Shown here: positions 27,345-36,628 of the stretch, piece after piece
Layout: the number at the start of each line of letters is the position of its first letter
Position numbering within the stretch: the first letter of the stretch is position 1
DNA from: an uncultured Roseibium sp.
Lineage (GTDB): Bacteria; Pseudomonadota; Alphaproteobacteria; Rhizobiales; Stappiaceae
NCBI RefSeq assembly: GCF_947496995.1
Contig: NZ_CANMFD010000001.1
Coordinates: 802,692 to 866,691, forward strand
Direction: 5' to 3'
DNA: 64,000 nt
The notes under the pieces: model-generated
Seen by the model: the letters and a program-made list of their open reading frames with translations, nothing else
What the model was told of the DNA's origin: nothing
Databases searched by the model: none
Program-made: the position numbers and the translations under genes

Positions 27345-28844
27345 ATGTTCCCCAAACCGTTACCGAGTCTGAGCCCGAATACATTCGAATATGAATCGTT
27401 TCCGATGGTAAAAGCGACCGGTTTCCGGGAATACGACGCCCGCTGGCTGTTCGAAAAGGAAATCAACCTGATGGGGATGCAGGCGCTCGGCATGGGCATC
27501 GGCACTCTCATTCATGAACGCGGTGTGCGCCCGGATATTGTGGTCGGTCACGATTTCCGCAGCTATTCGTCTTCCATCAAGATGGCGGTCGTCAACGGCC
27601 TTCTGGCAGCCGGCATCAATGTCCATGATATCGGTCTGGCGCTGTCGCCCATGGCCTATTTCGCCCAGTTCGCCCTGGATGTTCCCGCAGTCGCTATGAT
27701 CACCGCCTCCCACAACGACAACGGCTGGACCGGCGTCAAGATGGGCATCGACCGCCCGATGACCTTCGGTCCCGACGAAATGGGACGCCTGAAGGAAATC
27801 GTGCTCGAGGCGGCCTTCGATCTGAAGGGCGGCGGCAGCTACCGCTTCGTGGACGGGTTCCCCGAGATCTATTTCAAGGACCTGACCGACCGCGCGAAAC
27901 TGAAGCGCCCGATCAAGATCGTCGCGGCCTGCGGCAACGGCACGGCAGGTGCGTTCGCTCCGAAAATCCTGGAAGCGCTCGGCGCCGAGGTCATCCCGCT
28001 TGATGCGGACCTCGATCACAGCTTCCCGAACTACAATCCGAACCCGGAAGACATGAAAATGCTGCATGCGCTCCGGGACAAGGTCCTGGAAGTCGGCGCG
28101 GAAGTCGGCCTCGGCTTTGACGGCGATGGCGACCGCTGCGGCGTTGTCGACAACGAGGGCGAGGAGATTTTCGCCGACAAGGTAGGGGTGATGCTCGCCC
28201 GCGACATCTCCGCTCTCTATCCCGGCAGCCAGTTTGTCGTCGACGTGAAATCGACCGGTCTCTTCAACACCGATCCGGTGCTTCAGGCAAACGGTGCCAA
28301 GACGGACTATTTCAAGACCGGCCATTCCTATATCAAGCGCCGGGTCAACGAACTGGACGCGATTGTCGGCTTCGAAAAGTCGGGCCACTATTTCTTCAAC
28401 AAGCCGATCGGCCGCGGTTACGACGACGGCCTCGTCTCCGCCATCGCGATCCTCGACATGCTCGACCGCAACCCGGACAAGACGATGGCCGATCTCCGCC
28501 GGGATCTTCCCAAGACCTGGGGCTCGCCGACCATGGCACCGAAATGCGCCGACGAGGTCAAATACGATGTGGTCGACAGGGTGGTTGCCCGGTTCCAGGA
28601 CATGAAGGCGAAGGGCGAGACAGTCGCCGGCCAGTCAATTTCCGACCTGATCACGGTCAACGGCGTCCGGGTGGTTGCCGAAGACGGTACCTGGGGACTG
28701 GTGCGCGCCTCTTCCAACAAGCCGGAACTGGTCGTGGTTGTCGAGAGCCCGGTCTCCGAGGCGCGGCTGCACGAAATGTTCAAGGCGGTGGACGGCGTGC
28801 TGCGCGAGAACTCCGAAGTCGGCGACTACAATCAGACGCTTTAA
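27345..28844 (+). CDS. Phosphomannomutase / phosphoglucomutase
   Basis: Interconverts hexose-6- and hexose-1-phosphates for sugar nucleotide and polysaccharide synthesis. The phosphoserine loop TASHNDNGWTGVKMG is near residue 119, the Mg-binding loop GFDGDGDRCGVVD near 258, the sugar-binding GFEKSGHYFF near 345, and the phosphate-binding RASSNKPELVV near the C-terminus. At 499 residues it matches the larger alphaproteobacterial enzymes. GAGAGG precedes the ATG. Mannose versus glucose preference cannot be told from the motif alone. Confidence 0.9.
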   Translation: MFPKPLPSLSPNTFEYESFPMVKATGFREYDARWLFEKEINLMGMQALGMGIGTLIHERGVRPDIVVGHDFRSYSSSIKMAVVNGLLAAGINVHDIGLALSPMAYFAQFALDVPAVAMITASHNDNGWTGVKMGIDRPMTFGPDEMGRLKEIVLEAAFDLKGGGSYRFVDGFPEIYFKDLTDRAKLKRPIKIVAACGNGTAGAFAPKILEALGAEVIPLDADLDHSFPNYNPNPEDMKMLHALRDKVLEVGAEVGLGFDGDGDRCGVVDNEGEEIFADKVGVMLARDISALYPGSQFVVDVKSTGLFNTDPVLQANGAKTDYFKTGHSYIKRRVNELDAIVGFEKSGHYFFNKPIGRGYDDGLVSAIAILDMLDRNPDKTMADLRRDLPKTWGSPTMAPKCADEVKYDVVDRVVARFQDMKAKGETVAGQSISDLITVNGVRVVAEDGTWGLVRASSNKPELVVVVESPVSEARLHEMFKAVDGVLRENSEVGDYNQTL

Positions 28845-28925
28845 CGTCAGGGATATCAGCGAAGGGCGCGGAACCCCCGCCGCCCTCCGCCCATATATCC
28901 GCACAGTTTCTCATCGGAGAATTTC

Positions 28926-29924
28926 ATGATCAGGGATTTCGGTGTGCTGCCCGATGGCACGAAGGTGCAGGAGGTGACACTGAAGAAAGGCGCGCTGGAA
29001 GCCTCTGTTCTGACCTTCGGTGCGATCATCCGTGATCTGAAGGTGGACGGGCAAAGCGTCGTTCTCGGGTTCGAGGATCTGCAAAGCTACCTCGATCATC
29101 CCAACTACTTCGGTGCGATTGTCGGGCGCTGCGCCAACAGGATCGCCGCCGGCAGCATGACGATCGACGGAACGCGTTATCAGCTTGACCGCAACGACGG
29201 GGGGCTCAACCATCTTCATGGCGGATCGGACGGGTTCTTCAACCGGGTCTGGCAGTTGGAGCAGCACGACAAGGCCAGCATCCTTTTGAAGCTGGTTTCC
29301 GAAGATGGCGACATGGGCTATCCCGGCCGCGTCGAGGCTCTGCTGCGCTACACGCTGACGGGAACCGGTGCGCTGCGGGTGAAGATCACCGCGGTCACGG
29401 ACAGGACAACGCCAGTCAATCTGACCCAGCACAGCTATTTCAATCTCGATGGCAGCAGCACGATTCTCGATCACACGCTTGAGATCGCAGCGGAAACCTA
29501 TCTTCCGGTCGACGATCAACTGATCCCGACCGGCGAAATCCGCAAGGTCGAATGGACGCCGTATGATTTTCAGGGTGGCCGCAAGATCCGCCGCAAGCCA
29601 GGCGAGGAAGATGTGATCTTCGATCACAATTTCTGTCTCTCCGCGCAGGCCCAAGAGACCGTTCAATTCGCTGCCGCTCTTGAAGACGGCGCCGGAGAGC
29701 GGCGGATGGAGGTCTGGACGACCGAGCCCGGCGTGCAATTCTATGACGCCGGCATGCTCGATGTCCCGGCTCCGGGGCTTGGCGGAAAGCCCTACGGTCG
29801 CCACGCCGGCCTCTGCCTGGAAGCTCAGCGCTGGCCCGACAGCGTCAACCGCGAAGGCTTTACAAGTGTGTTGTTAAGGCCTTTGGAAACCTATAGTCAC
29901 GTTACGGAATACCGTTTTTCCTGA
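28926..29924 (+). CDS. galM: Aldose 1-epimerase (mutarotase)
   Basis: Interconverts alpha and beta anomers of hexoses. The 332-residue protein has GRCANRIAAG, LNHLHGG with the first active-site histidine, NLTQHSYFNLDG with the catalytic histidine near residue 169, and CLEAQRWPDS with the catalytic glutamate near 297. CGGAG lies seven bases upstream of the ATG. It follows the phosphomutase by 81 bases and is probably co-transcribed with it. Confidence 0.94.
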   Translation: MIRDFGVLPDGTKVQEVTLKKGALEASVLTFGAIIRDLKVDGQSVVLGFEDLQSYLDHPNYFGAIVGRCANRIAAGSMTIDGTRYQLDRNDGGLNHLHGGSDGFFNRVWQLEQHDKASILLKLVSEDGDMGYPGRVEALLRYTLTGTGALRVKITAVTDRTTPVNLTQHSYFNLDGSSTILDHTLEIAAETYLPVDDQLIPTGEIRKVEWTPYDFQGGRKIRRKPGEEDVIFDHNFCLSAQAQETVQFAAALEDGAGERRMEVWTTEPGVQFYDAGMLDVPAPGLGGKPYGRHAGLCLEAQRWPDSVNREGFTSVLLRPLETYSHVTEYRFS

Positions 29925-29979
29925 AATGGTTTAAATTGGCCGGGTGGCTTGAGGCAGTAATGGAACTGGGGGCAGGCTT

Positions 29980-31008
29980 GTGAAGACGGTTTTTTCAGAG
30001 ACCCAGCTTGCGCACGCACCGACGCAGGAAATTTCCGACGGAGAGCTGAAGCCGGCCGTGGAGATACCGGCCAGGGCTGAAATGGTGCTGCAAACCCTCA
30101 AGGACCGGCAGGTTGGCGATATCATCGCCCCGGAGGAATTTCCCCTTCGCAGTATCCAGCGCGTCCACTCCCCCGACTACGTCGCCTTCCTGGAAAATTT
30201 CTGGCCGATGTGGACAGCCGCAGGGCGTTCCGGTGAGGCCTTTCCTTTCGTGTGGCCTATTCGCTCCCTCAGGGTGGATACGCAGATCAATCACATCGAC
30301 GGTCTTCTCGGACGCTACTCGATGGATGCCGGCACACCGCTGGGGGCGCATACCTATGAGGCGGCGCGGGCGTCAGCCGATACCGCGCTGACGGCAGCTC
30401 AACTGCTGTTGGATGGCGAGAAATCCGCCTTCGCGTTATGCCGCCCTCCCGGCCATCACGCAGGCTTCGACTTTCTGGGCGGGTATTGCTTCTTCAACAA
30501 CGCCGGCGTGGCAGCTCAGCATCTGCGCGACAACGGGCTGAACAGGATTGCCATCCTGGATGTGGACTATCATCACGGCAACGGCACCCAGGCGCTGTTC
30601 TATGACCGGCCGGACATTCTGTTCCTGTCCATACATGCCGATCCGAAGGACGAATATCCCTATTACTTGGGCTACGCGGACGAGACCGGTGAACATGCGG
30701 GAACCGGATTCACCCGCAACTGGCCCTTGCCGCTCGGCACAACCTGGGACTCCTATTCCCCGGCGCTCGAAGAAGCCTGCCGATGGCTTCTGGTCTACAA
30801 GCCCGAGGCGATGGTCGTCTCCCTGGGGCTCGATTGCTTCGAAGGCGATCCCATTTCCGGGTTCAAATTCAAGAGCGAGGATTATCTCCGCCTTGGAGAG
30901 CGCCTCGCGAAGGTCGGTGTGCCGACCATGTTCGTGCTGGAAGGCGGTTATGCCGTCGATGCGCTCGGCACCAATTGCGTCAATGTCCTTGAAGGTTTTT
31001 CCGGCTGA
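29980..31008 (+). CDS. Histone deacetylase family protein, probable acetylpolyamine amidohydrolase
   Basis: A zinc-dependent amidohydrolase of the arginase/deacetylase fold, 342 residues. It has the paired histidines of RPPGHHAGFDFLGGYCFFNNAG near residue 154, the zinc-binding aspartate and histidine of LDVDYHHGNGTQALFY near 193, and the late glycine motif LEGGYAVDALG. Length and motifs fit bacterial acetylpolyamine amidohydrolases, which remove acetyl groups from acetylated polyamines; the substrate is inferred. It starts with GTG at 29980, behind GGGGGCAGG. Confidence 0.9.
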   Translation: MKTVFSETQLAHAPTQEISDGELKPAVEIPARAEMVLQTLKDRQVGDIIAPEEFPLRSIQRVHSPDYVAFLENFWPMWTAAGRSGEAFPFVWPIRSLRVDTQINHIDGLLGRYSMDAGTPLGAHTYEAARASADTALTAAQLLLDGEKSAFALCRPPGHHAGFDFLGGYCFFNNAGVAAQHLRDNGLNRIAILDVDYHHGNGTQALFYDRPDILFLSIHADPKDEYPYYLGYADETGEHAGTGFTRNWPLPLGTTWDSYSPALEEACRWLLVYKPEAMVVSLGLDCFEGDPISGFKFKSEDYLRLGERLAKVGVPTMFVLEGGYAVDALGTNCVNVLEGFSG

Positions 31009-31034
31009 GGAATGGAGACTGACAAGGTCGTCCG

Positions 31035-31655
31035 TCAGCCGGCGAGCAGGCCCAACCCGATCAGCTCGCTGCGCAGACCGTCAGCGCCCTTGAAGTGATG
31101 TGCGCGCATTCCGATCTTGCGGGCCGCATCCACATTGGGCCGGGAATCGTCAATGAATAAGCACCTTTGCGCATCGAGCCTGTTCCGCTTCAAGAGGATC
31201 TCGTAAATCCTTGGATCAGGTTTGATCAGCTTTTCCTCCCCGGAGACGACGACATCCAGAAAACTGGTTTTCAGGAAGGGAAACCGTGTCCGGGCCTCGC
31301 TGAACTTCTCGGTTGAAAAATTCGTGATGGCATAGAGCGGCACAGCGCGCTCCCTGAGCTGGGCCAGAATGTTGCTGGTGCCCGGAATTTCACCCGGGAC
31401 CATCTCGTGCCAGCGGCGGTCGTAGGCGGTGATCAGCTCTGCCTTGTCCGGATGCTGGCGCGACAGCGTCTCCACGGCTTCGCTCCACGAGCGGCCGAGA
31501 TCCTGCTGCTCGTTCCACTTCGCCGAACAGATCGTCTCCAGGAATGTCTTCCGCTCGAGCGGATCGGGAATGAGCTGTCGATACAGATACTCGGGGTCCC
31601 ATTCGATCAGGACATTTCCTATATCGAAGACTACGGTCGTGATAAGATCGCTCAT
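31035..31655 (-). CDS. HAD-superfamily phosphatase (YihX-like)
   Basis: A 206-residue haloacid dehalogenase-type hydrolase. Motif I is FDIGNVLIEW with the nucleophile D11, motif II is ITNFS, motif III the lysine of KLIKPDPRIY, and motif IV FIDDSRPNVDAA. A helical cap lies between motifs I and II. The start at 31655 has GGAGCAG upstream; an in-frame extension to 31712 is unlikely. The substrate is unknown; relatives include sugar-1-phosphatases. It is convergent with the preceding gene and divergent from the PhnD-like gene. Confidence 0.88.
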   Translation of the reverse strand: MSDLITTVVFDIGNVLIEWDPEYLYRQLIPDPLERKTFLETICSAKWNEQQDLGRSWSEAVETLSRQHPDKAELITAYDRRWHEMVPGEIPGTSNILAQLRERAVPLYAITNFSTEKFSEARTRFPFLKTSFLDVVVSGEEKLIKPDPRIYEILLKRNRLDAQRCLFIDDSRPNVDAARKIGMRAHHFKGADGLRSELIGLGLLAG

Positions 31656-31679
31656 GAACTGCTCCGGCGTTGCTGATGG

Positions 31680-32681
31680 ATGGATGCAGACAGACAGGAA
31701 AAGAATTTGCAAGTCGTCTCAGAAGCTTATGTCGGATTTGTGGCCCTGCTGAAAAACTGCGCCCGGTTGATTCTCCTGGCCTTGCCGCTGTTTTGGCTGC
31801 CGCTGACAGCACTTGCGCAGGACAACGTCGACATGCCCGACAGGCTGCGCCTCGGTGTCATCGTCGCCGCCGACGAAGCTGCGCGCGAGCGGGTGGAGCC
31901 GTTCCGGCTGGCGCTGGAGGAAATCGCCGACCTGCCGGTGGATCTGTTCCTGCTGCAGTCAATGGGCGAGGCGGTCGAGGCGATTGCTTCGGGCAGGATC
32001 GACTACGTTCGACTGTCGCCGTCCGCCTACGCGGCCGCGCATGCGTTGTGTGCGTGCGTGGAGCCGCTTGTGACCGCCGGCCCGGATGATTTTCCCGCCC
32101 GCTTCTACGCCATCCTTGTCGCGAGACGCGGCCCGGAAAAGACGTCGCTCGCGGATCTTGCCGGCACCCGGCTGGCGGTGGGCTCCAGACAGGCCGTGAC
32201 CGGATACCGGGTGCCCCTCGCCAATCTTGCCGCGGACGGCATAAACGCGCGCGCGCATTTCGGCGCGCTTGTCGAAGTCCAGGATCCCGTGGAGGGGTTG
32301 AAAGCAGTGCTCGACGGCCGGCTGAAGTCTTCGCTTGCCTGGTCCACACTCGCCGGAGAGGCCAAGACCGGCTATACCGCCGGCACGCTCAATGATTATT
32401 ACGTCGCCGGCCGACCGGGGTTCAAGGATCTCGAAATCGTCTGGCGGTCCCCGCCGATCCCCTATTCCGCGCACAGCCTGCGCACGGATTTGCCCGATGC
32501 CCTGAAACGGCGCGTGCGCGCCGGACTGATGGACCTGCGCCGGGAGGCGCCGGATGCCTATCTGGCCATCGAACCGGATCTGCCGGGTGGTTTCGAACCC
32601 GTGGTGCATGGGGATTACCGGCCGGTCCTGAGGACCTATGACGAGGAATTCACGGCGCTTCTCGACCCTTCCGGAGGATAG
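31680..32681 (+). CDS. PhnD/SsuA/transferrin-like periplasmic binding protein, orphan
   Basis: A 333-residue exported protein of the PhnD-type family that binds phosphonate, phosphite or similar anions. A hydrophobic signal segment (ARLILLALPLFWLPLTALA) ends near residue 47. The mature part has LRLGVIV, GRIDYVRLSPSAYA, LAGTRLAVGSRQAVTGYRVP and AWSTLAG, the usual alternating domain pattern. The long N-terminus suggests that a GTG at 31740 may be the real start. No ABC permease or ATPase lies near it, so it may be an orphan binding or sensory protein. Confidence 0.8.
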   Translation: MDADRQEKNLQVVSEAYVGFVALLKNCARLILLALPLFWLPLTALAQDNVDMPDRLRLGVIVAADEAARERVEPFRLALEEIADLPVDLFLLQSMGEAVEAIASGRIDYVRLSPSAYAAAHALCACVEPLVTAGPDDFPARFYAILVARRGPEKTSLADLAGTRLAVGSRQAVTGYRVPLANLAADGINARAHFGALVEVQDPVEGLKAVLDGRLKSSLAWSTLAGEAKTGYTAGTLNDYYVAGRPGFKDLEIVWRSPPIPYSAHSLRTDLPDALKRRVRAGLMDLRREAPDAYLAIEPDLPGGFEPVVHGDYRPVLRTYDEEFTALLDPSGG

Positions 32682-32684
32682 AGG

Positions 32685-33869
32685 TCAGGCGGAAACCGCT
32701 TCGGAACTCAGCAGCTTTTCGGTATGCCGGCGGATCATTTCCTCTTCGTTGGTCGGTATGACCAGCACAGATGCCCGCGAGGTGTCCGCTGAAATCTCTT
32801 CGGCCCCGGACTGGTTCTTCGCCTCGTCGGCCGTCAGTCCGAGCCATTCGAGATCCGAACAGACCTTGCGGCGGACAAGGGCGGAATTTTCACCGATGCC
32901 ACCGGTGAAGACCAGTGTATCCAGCCCGCCGAGCACCGCCGCCATCGCACCGAGTTCCCTGCGGATGCGGAAGACGAAATAGTCGATAGCTTCGGCCGCC
33001 TCCGGCGCGTCGCTCTGCGTGAGGGTGCGCATGTCCTGGCTGATGCCGGAAAGGCCCTTCAGACCCGACTCCTTGTAAAGCAGATCGGAAATCTCTTCAG
33101 CGGTCATGCCCTTCGCGGTGAGAAGATAAAGCACCACACCGGGATCGAGCTGGCCGCAACGCGTGCCCATCGGCAGACCGTCCAGGGCGGTGAATCCCAT
33201 CGTCGAGCCGATGCTCTGTCCATTGCTTACGGCGCACATGGAAGCGCCGTTGCCCAGATGCGCCACCACCAGCTTGCCGGCATAAACGTCCGGTCGGGCC
33301 TGTTTCAGATAGGCGCAGATATATTCATAGGAGAGACCGTGAAACCCGTAGCGGCGCACACCTTCCTCGTAAAGTGAGCGGGGCAGGGCGAATGTGTCGT
33401 TCACCCAGGGATGATTGCGGTGAAACGAGGTATCGAAACAGGCACTCTGCAAGGCTTTCGGGAAGGCGGCGCAGGCTGCTTCGATGCCCGCCAGATTATG
33501 CGGCTGGTGCAGCGGCGCAAGCGGCTCGAGCCTCCTGAGTTCCGTCATGACCTCGCCGGTAATCCGCACCGGAGCCGTCAGGGAAACGCCGCCGTGGACC
33601 ACCCGGTGTCCGACCGCATCCACGTCCTGACCGCCCAGTTCCTGTTCCAGGCTTGGCAGTAGCGCATCGAGCGCCGCTGCGTGGGTCCTGCCTTCTGCGG
33701 GTGTAAGGTCCCTGTCGACCCTTGTGTCCGAGACGTGCGATCTCAGCGAAATATGCGGCTGCGCGCCGAGACCGGAAATCTGTCCCTTGAGCTGGACGGC
33801 GTCCCCCGAAAACAACGTGAACTTGATGGAGGACGAACCGGAATTCAGAACCAGAATGACCGGGGCCAT
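32685..33869 (-). CDS. ackA: Acetate kinase
   Basis: Interconverts acetyl phosphate plus ADP with acetate plus ATP. The 394-residue protein carries signature 1 LVLNSGSSSIKF at the N-terminus, HRVVHGG, the catalytic arginine-containing CFDTSFHRNHP, GFHGLSYEY, HLGNGASMCAV and the late FTGGIGENSALVR. The ATG at 33869 is preceded by AAGGGG at seven bases; a GTG at 33875 overlaps the upstream stop but is too near that signal. It follows the MaoC-PTA gene as a two-gene operon, so acetyl-CoA (or another acyl-CoA) can be converted to ATP and acid. Confidence 0.96.
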   Translation of the reverse strand: MAPVILVLNSGSSSIKFTLFSGDAVQLKGQISGLGAQPHISLRSHVSDTRVDRDLTPAEGRTHAAALDALLPSLEQELGGQDVDAVGHRVVHGGVSLTAPVRITGEVMTELRRLEPLAPLHQPHNLAGIEAACAAFPKALQSACFDTSFHRNHPWVNDTFALPRSLYEEGVRRYGFHGLSYEYICAYLKQARPDVYAGKLVVAHLGNGASMCAVSNGQSIGSTMGFTALDGLPMGTRCGQLDPGVVLYLLTAKGMTAEEISDLLYKESGLKGLSGISQDMRTLTQSDAPEAAEAIDYFVFRIRRELGAMAAVLGGLDTLVFTGGIGENSALVRRKVCSDLEWLGLTADEAKNQSGAEEISADTSRASVLVIPTNEEEMIRRHTEKLLSSEAVSA

Positions 33870-33871
33870 GA

Positions 33872-35284
33872 TCACACCCCTTCGCGATCGAACACTCCGG
33901 CCGGAGCGCCGGTCGCCTGCCAGTGCTTGAAAAGAAGCGCAAGCGCGCAGGATGCAAGCCGCGCGCGACTGTCGTCGGCCCGACTGGTGAGCATGACCGG
34001 AACCTTGGCGCCGATCACCAGCCCGGAGGATTCTGCGTGGGCGATGAACGTCAGTTCCTTTGCCAGCATGTTGCCCGATTCCAGATTCGGAACGATCAGC
34101 ACTTCCGCGTGGCCGGCGACCAGCGACGTGATCCCTTTGGAGCGGGCCGCCTGGACATCGATCGCGTTGTCCATGGCCAGCGGACCATCGACGATCCCCC
34201 CTGTTATCTGGCCGCGTTCGGCCATCTTGGACAGGATTGCAGCGTCCAGACTGGAGGGGATTGCCGGGTTCACGGTTTCGATGGCCGACAGGATACCGAC
34301 CCGGGGGGTCTCAAGACCGAGCGCCAGGGCAAGGTCGATGGCGTTCTGCGTGATATCAACCTTGGTGTTGAGGTCCGGCGAAATGTTTATGGCGGCATCG
34401 GAGATCAGGACAGGTGTCTTGCGGCCGGGGATATCCATGACGAAGACATGACTGATGCGCCGCCGGGTTCTTAGCCCGCCGTCCGCCTTGACCACGTGAT
34501 GAAGCAAGTGATCGGTGTGAAGATGGCCCTTCATGATGGCTTCGACCCGGCCCTCGTGAACCATGGCGACGGCACGCCCGGCGGCCTCGGTCTCATCCTC
34601 GATGTCGATCAGTTCGAAGGCATCGAGGTCCTCGCCCAGATCCTCGGCAGCCTTGTCGATCCGCGCTCTTGCGCCGATGAGGATCGGCCGGATCAGACCC
34701 TCCCGGGCCGCCATGAGCGCACCTTCGAGCGAATTGGTGTCGTCCGGGGCAACGACCGCGGTCGACAGGGGCGGCAGGGCTCTCGCCAGCTCTATCATCC
34801 TGTTAAAGTGCCGGTGCCGCTGAACGAGGATGGCAGGCAGATTGCTGGAATCGAATTCGATTGTCTCGGTCGGGGCTGCTACTTCCGCGACCCCTTCGAC
34901 CAGACGTGTGCCGTCGCCGCGCGTCACCGAGAGATCGAAGACGACGATGTTGCCCGGATGTTTTTCCTTGGCGGTGACCTTCACATGGAGCTTGTCGCCG
35001 ACGGCTGCGCCCTCCAGGAAGCGGAACGACTGCGATTTGTACACCGTGCCGGGCCCGGGAAGTATGTTCCCCAGGACCGCAGCCGCCAGGCCGCCCACCC
35101 ACATGGCGGGAGCGACCGGCTTGTCGATATGGCCGTCTCCGGTCCAGTCCGTATCCGGCAGGTGAATCGGATTGTGATTTCCGGAGGCATGCGCATAGAC
35201 CAGAAGATCGTTGGAGGAACACTCCCGGACGATCTCCGCCGTATCGCCTACGGTAATCTGCTCATAAGTCTTGTTCGTCGCCAT
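33872..35284 (-). CDS. MaoC-like hydratase / phosphate acetyltransferase fusion
   Basis: A 470-residue fusion of the type annotated as bifunctional enoyl-CoA hydratase/phosphate acetyltransferase. Residues 5-140 form a MaoC-type hot-dog domain with YAHASGNHNPIHLPD, the (R)-hydratase motif. Residues about 160-460 form a PTA/PTB transferase domain with PILIGARARI, KGHLHTDHLLHHVV, FVMDIPGRKTPVLISDAAINISPDL and GGIVDGPLAMDNAI. The start at 35284 is chosen because AGGGG lies upstream, although the frame is open to 35329. The neighbour ackA supplies the kinase step. Whether the acyl group is acetyl, propionyl or butyryl is not clear. Confidence 0.9.
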   Translation of the reverse strand: MATNKTYEQITVGDTAEIVRECSSNDLLVYAHASGNHNPIHLPDTDWTGDGHIDKPVAPAMWVGGLAAAVLGNILPGPGTVYKSQSFRFLEGAAVGDKLHVKVTAKEKHPGNIVVFDLSVTRGDGTRLVEGVAEVAAPTETIEFDSSNLPAILVQRHRHFNRMIELARALPPLSTAVVAPDDTNSLEGALMAAREGLIRPILIGARARIDKAAEDLGEDLDAFELIDIEDETEAAGRAVAMVHEGRVEAIMKGHLHTDHLLHHVVKADGGLRTRRRISHVFVMDIPGRKTPVLISDAAINISPDLNTKVDITQNAIDLALALGLETPRVGILSAIETVNPAIPSSLDAAILSKMAERGQITGGIVDGPLAMDNAIDVQAARSKGITSLVAGHAEVLIVPNLESGNMLAKELTFIAHAESSGLVIGAKVPVMLTSRADDSRARLASCALALLFKHWQATGAPAGVFDREGV

Positions 35285-35400
35285 CGGCTTGGGAACCCCT
35301 GACTGGAAATCCATATTGCATTGCAGCAATCGTGAAGGACCGTAGCCGTATTATACGACGGATCAAATACGGGAGAGTTACTATGACGTGCGGGAACGCC

Positions 35401-35979
35401 TCAGCAGTCGCTGCAATTCACCGTGTTGGCCAGGCGCGGCCGCAAATAGAAGATGTCTTTCAGGGTGTAATTGGCGAGGCGGGGGAAGGTCTCGGTAAAA
35501 AGCCCCGAAAACGGTGGCGTATATACAAGCGTGCTTTCGGCGATGACGATCGAGGTGAGCGGGGCCGCGACCGTCTCAGGCAAGACGACCGGTGGGGCGG
35601 CTCCCTCGTCCCAGGCGTTGCTCTTGTTGCTATAACTCCAGTCGACGATTGGATCGCCGTCTTCGTCGAAGGTGACGCTTGAAATGATGGTCTCGAGAGT
35701 GTCGTCCGGATATGGGTCGAGGATCTTTTCGCCGAGGGCGAGGATGTCATCGAGTTCAGCGGTCGTGAGGGTCTGTGCCTGCGCGACCAGGTCGGTTGTC
35801 GAGTTGGCGATGCGGCTGACCTTCCGGTCGGCGTTGATCGCTCCTGAAAGTTCCGTCATTCCGATCAGGATAACCAGCATGAAAGGCAGGATAAGCGCGA
35901 ATTCCGTCGCCGAGACGCCGCGCCTGTCCCGCCAGAGCCCGTTCAGCTGCCTGGAAATTCTGCGAGCCGGCCGGATCAT
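35401..35979 (-). CDS. TadE-like pseudopilin / pilus assembly protein
   Basis: A 192-residue protein with a short basic N-terminus, then the prepilin-like junction RRGVSATEFALILPFMLVILIGMTEL, in which processing after glycine leaves a glutamate at position +5. One transmembrane helix follows and the rest is periplasmic, ending in a cysteine pair (NCSDC). This is the TadE-like layout. The start at 35979 lies four bases after the stop of the next TadE-like gene upstream. The two genes form an operon on the strand opposite to the main pilus genes. Confidence 0.85.
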   Translation of the reverse strand: MIRPARRISRQLNGLWRDRRGVSATEFALILPFMLVILIGMTELSGAINADRKVSRIANSTTDLVAQAQTLTTAELDDILALGEKILDPYPDDTLETIISSVTFDEDGDPIVDWSYSNKSNAWDEGAAPPVVLPETVAAPLTSIVIAESTLVYTPPFSGLFTETFPRLANYTLKDIFYLRPRLANTVNCSDC

Positions 35980-35983
35980 GGAC

Positions 35984-36535
35984 CTATTCCCAAGGTTCAT
36001 TTCGAAATACCAGAGTTGATGTCAGATGACGTACACCGCCGCGATCTTCAGGGTAAAGCTCGAGGTTGGACATCATCATCGGCCATCTGTAAATCACGTT
36101 CATGACCACGATATCGCTGGCCTCTCCGGTCACGAATTGCAGATCGTCTCGAACATTGCCCTCGTCGTCGTAGAGGCTTTGAGCCGCATTTGCCGCAGCG
36201 AAACTGTCCACGGAGACGACTTCGACGGACATCCTGTTGGCATCGCAGATGAATGTCGGCAGGAAACCGCAGATCTGGTTCCTGAACTCGTCTGGAGTGA
36301 ACGTGCCTTCCTGGGCCTGACCCGTCCTGATCATTCTCGCAGCGCTGACGACCGCGTCATCGACCATACGGTTGACCACCAGCACAAGACCGACTTCCAT
36401 GATGCCGATCGACAGGACAAAGAACGGAATGCCGATCATGGCAAATTCAATCGCGGTCGCGCCGCTGTCATCCTTGAGCAGCGACCGGCGTCTCTTGCGT
36501 CTGAATGGCCAGAAAGGCCTGATCCTGCCGCGCAT
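35984..36535 (-). CDS. TadE family pseudopilin
   Basis: A 183-residue protein with a strongly basic N-terminus (RRKRRRS), the prepilin-like DDSGATAIEFAMIGIPFFVLSIGIMEVG and a periplasmic C-terminal part. The G-ATAIEF junction matches that of the Flp pilin in this locus and should be cut by the same prepilin peptidase, CpaA/TadV. It is the first of two TadE-like genes. A longer TadG with a VWA domain is not seen here. Confidence 0.88.
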   Translation of the reverse strand: MRGRIRPFWPFRRKRRRSLLKDDSGATAIEFAMIGIPFFVLSIGIMEVGLVLVVNRMVDDAVVSAARMIRTGQAQEGTFTPDEFRNQICGFLPTFICDANRMSVEVVSVDSFAAANAAQSLYDDEGNVRDDLQFVTGEASDIVVMNVIYRWPMMMSNLELYPEDRGGVRHLTSTLVFRNEPWE

Positions 36536-36628
36536 CGGGAGTTCGCTCCACAGACCGTTTGGATCGACAGGACTTCAACCGGAATCGATTGGAGCGCCAA
36601 AAGTCGATCGATTATGAAATGTTCAAGC

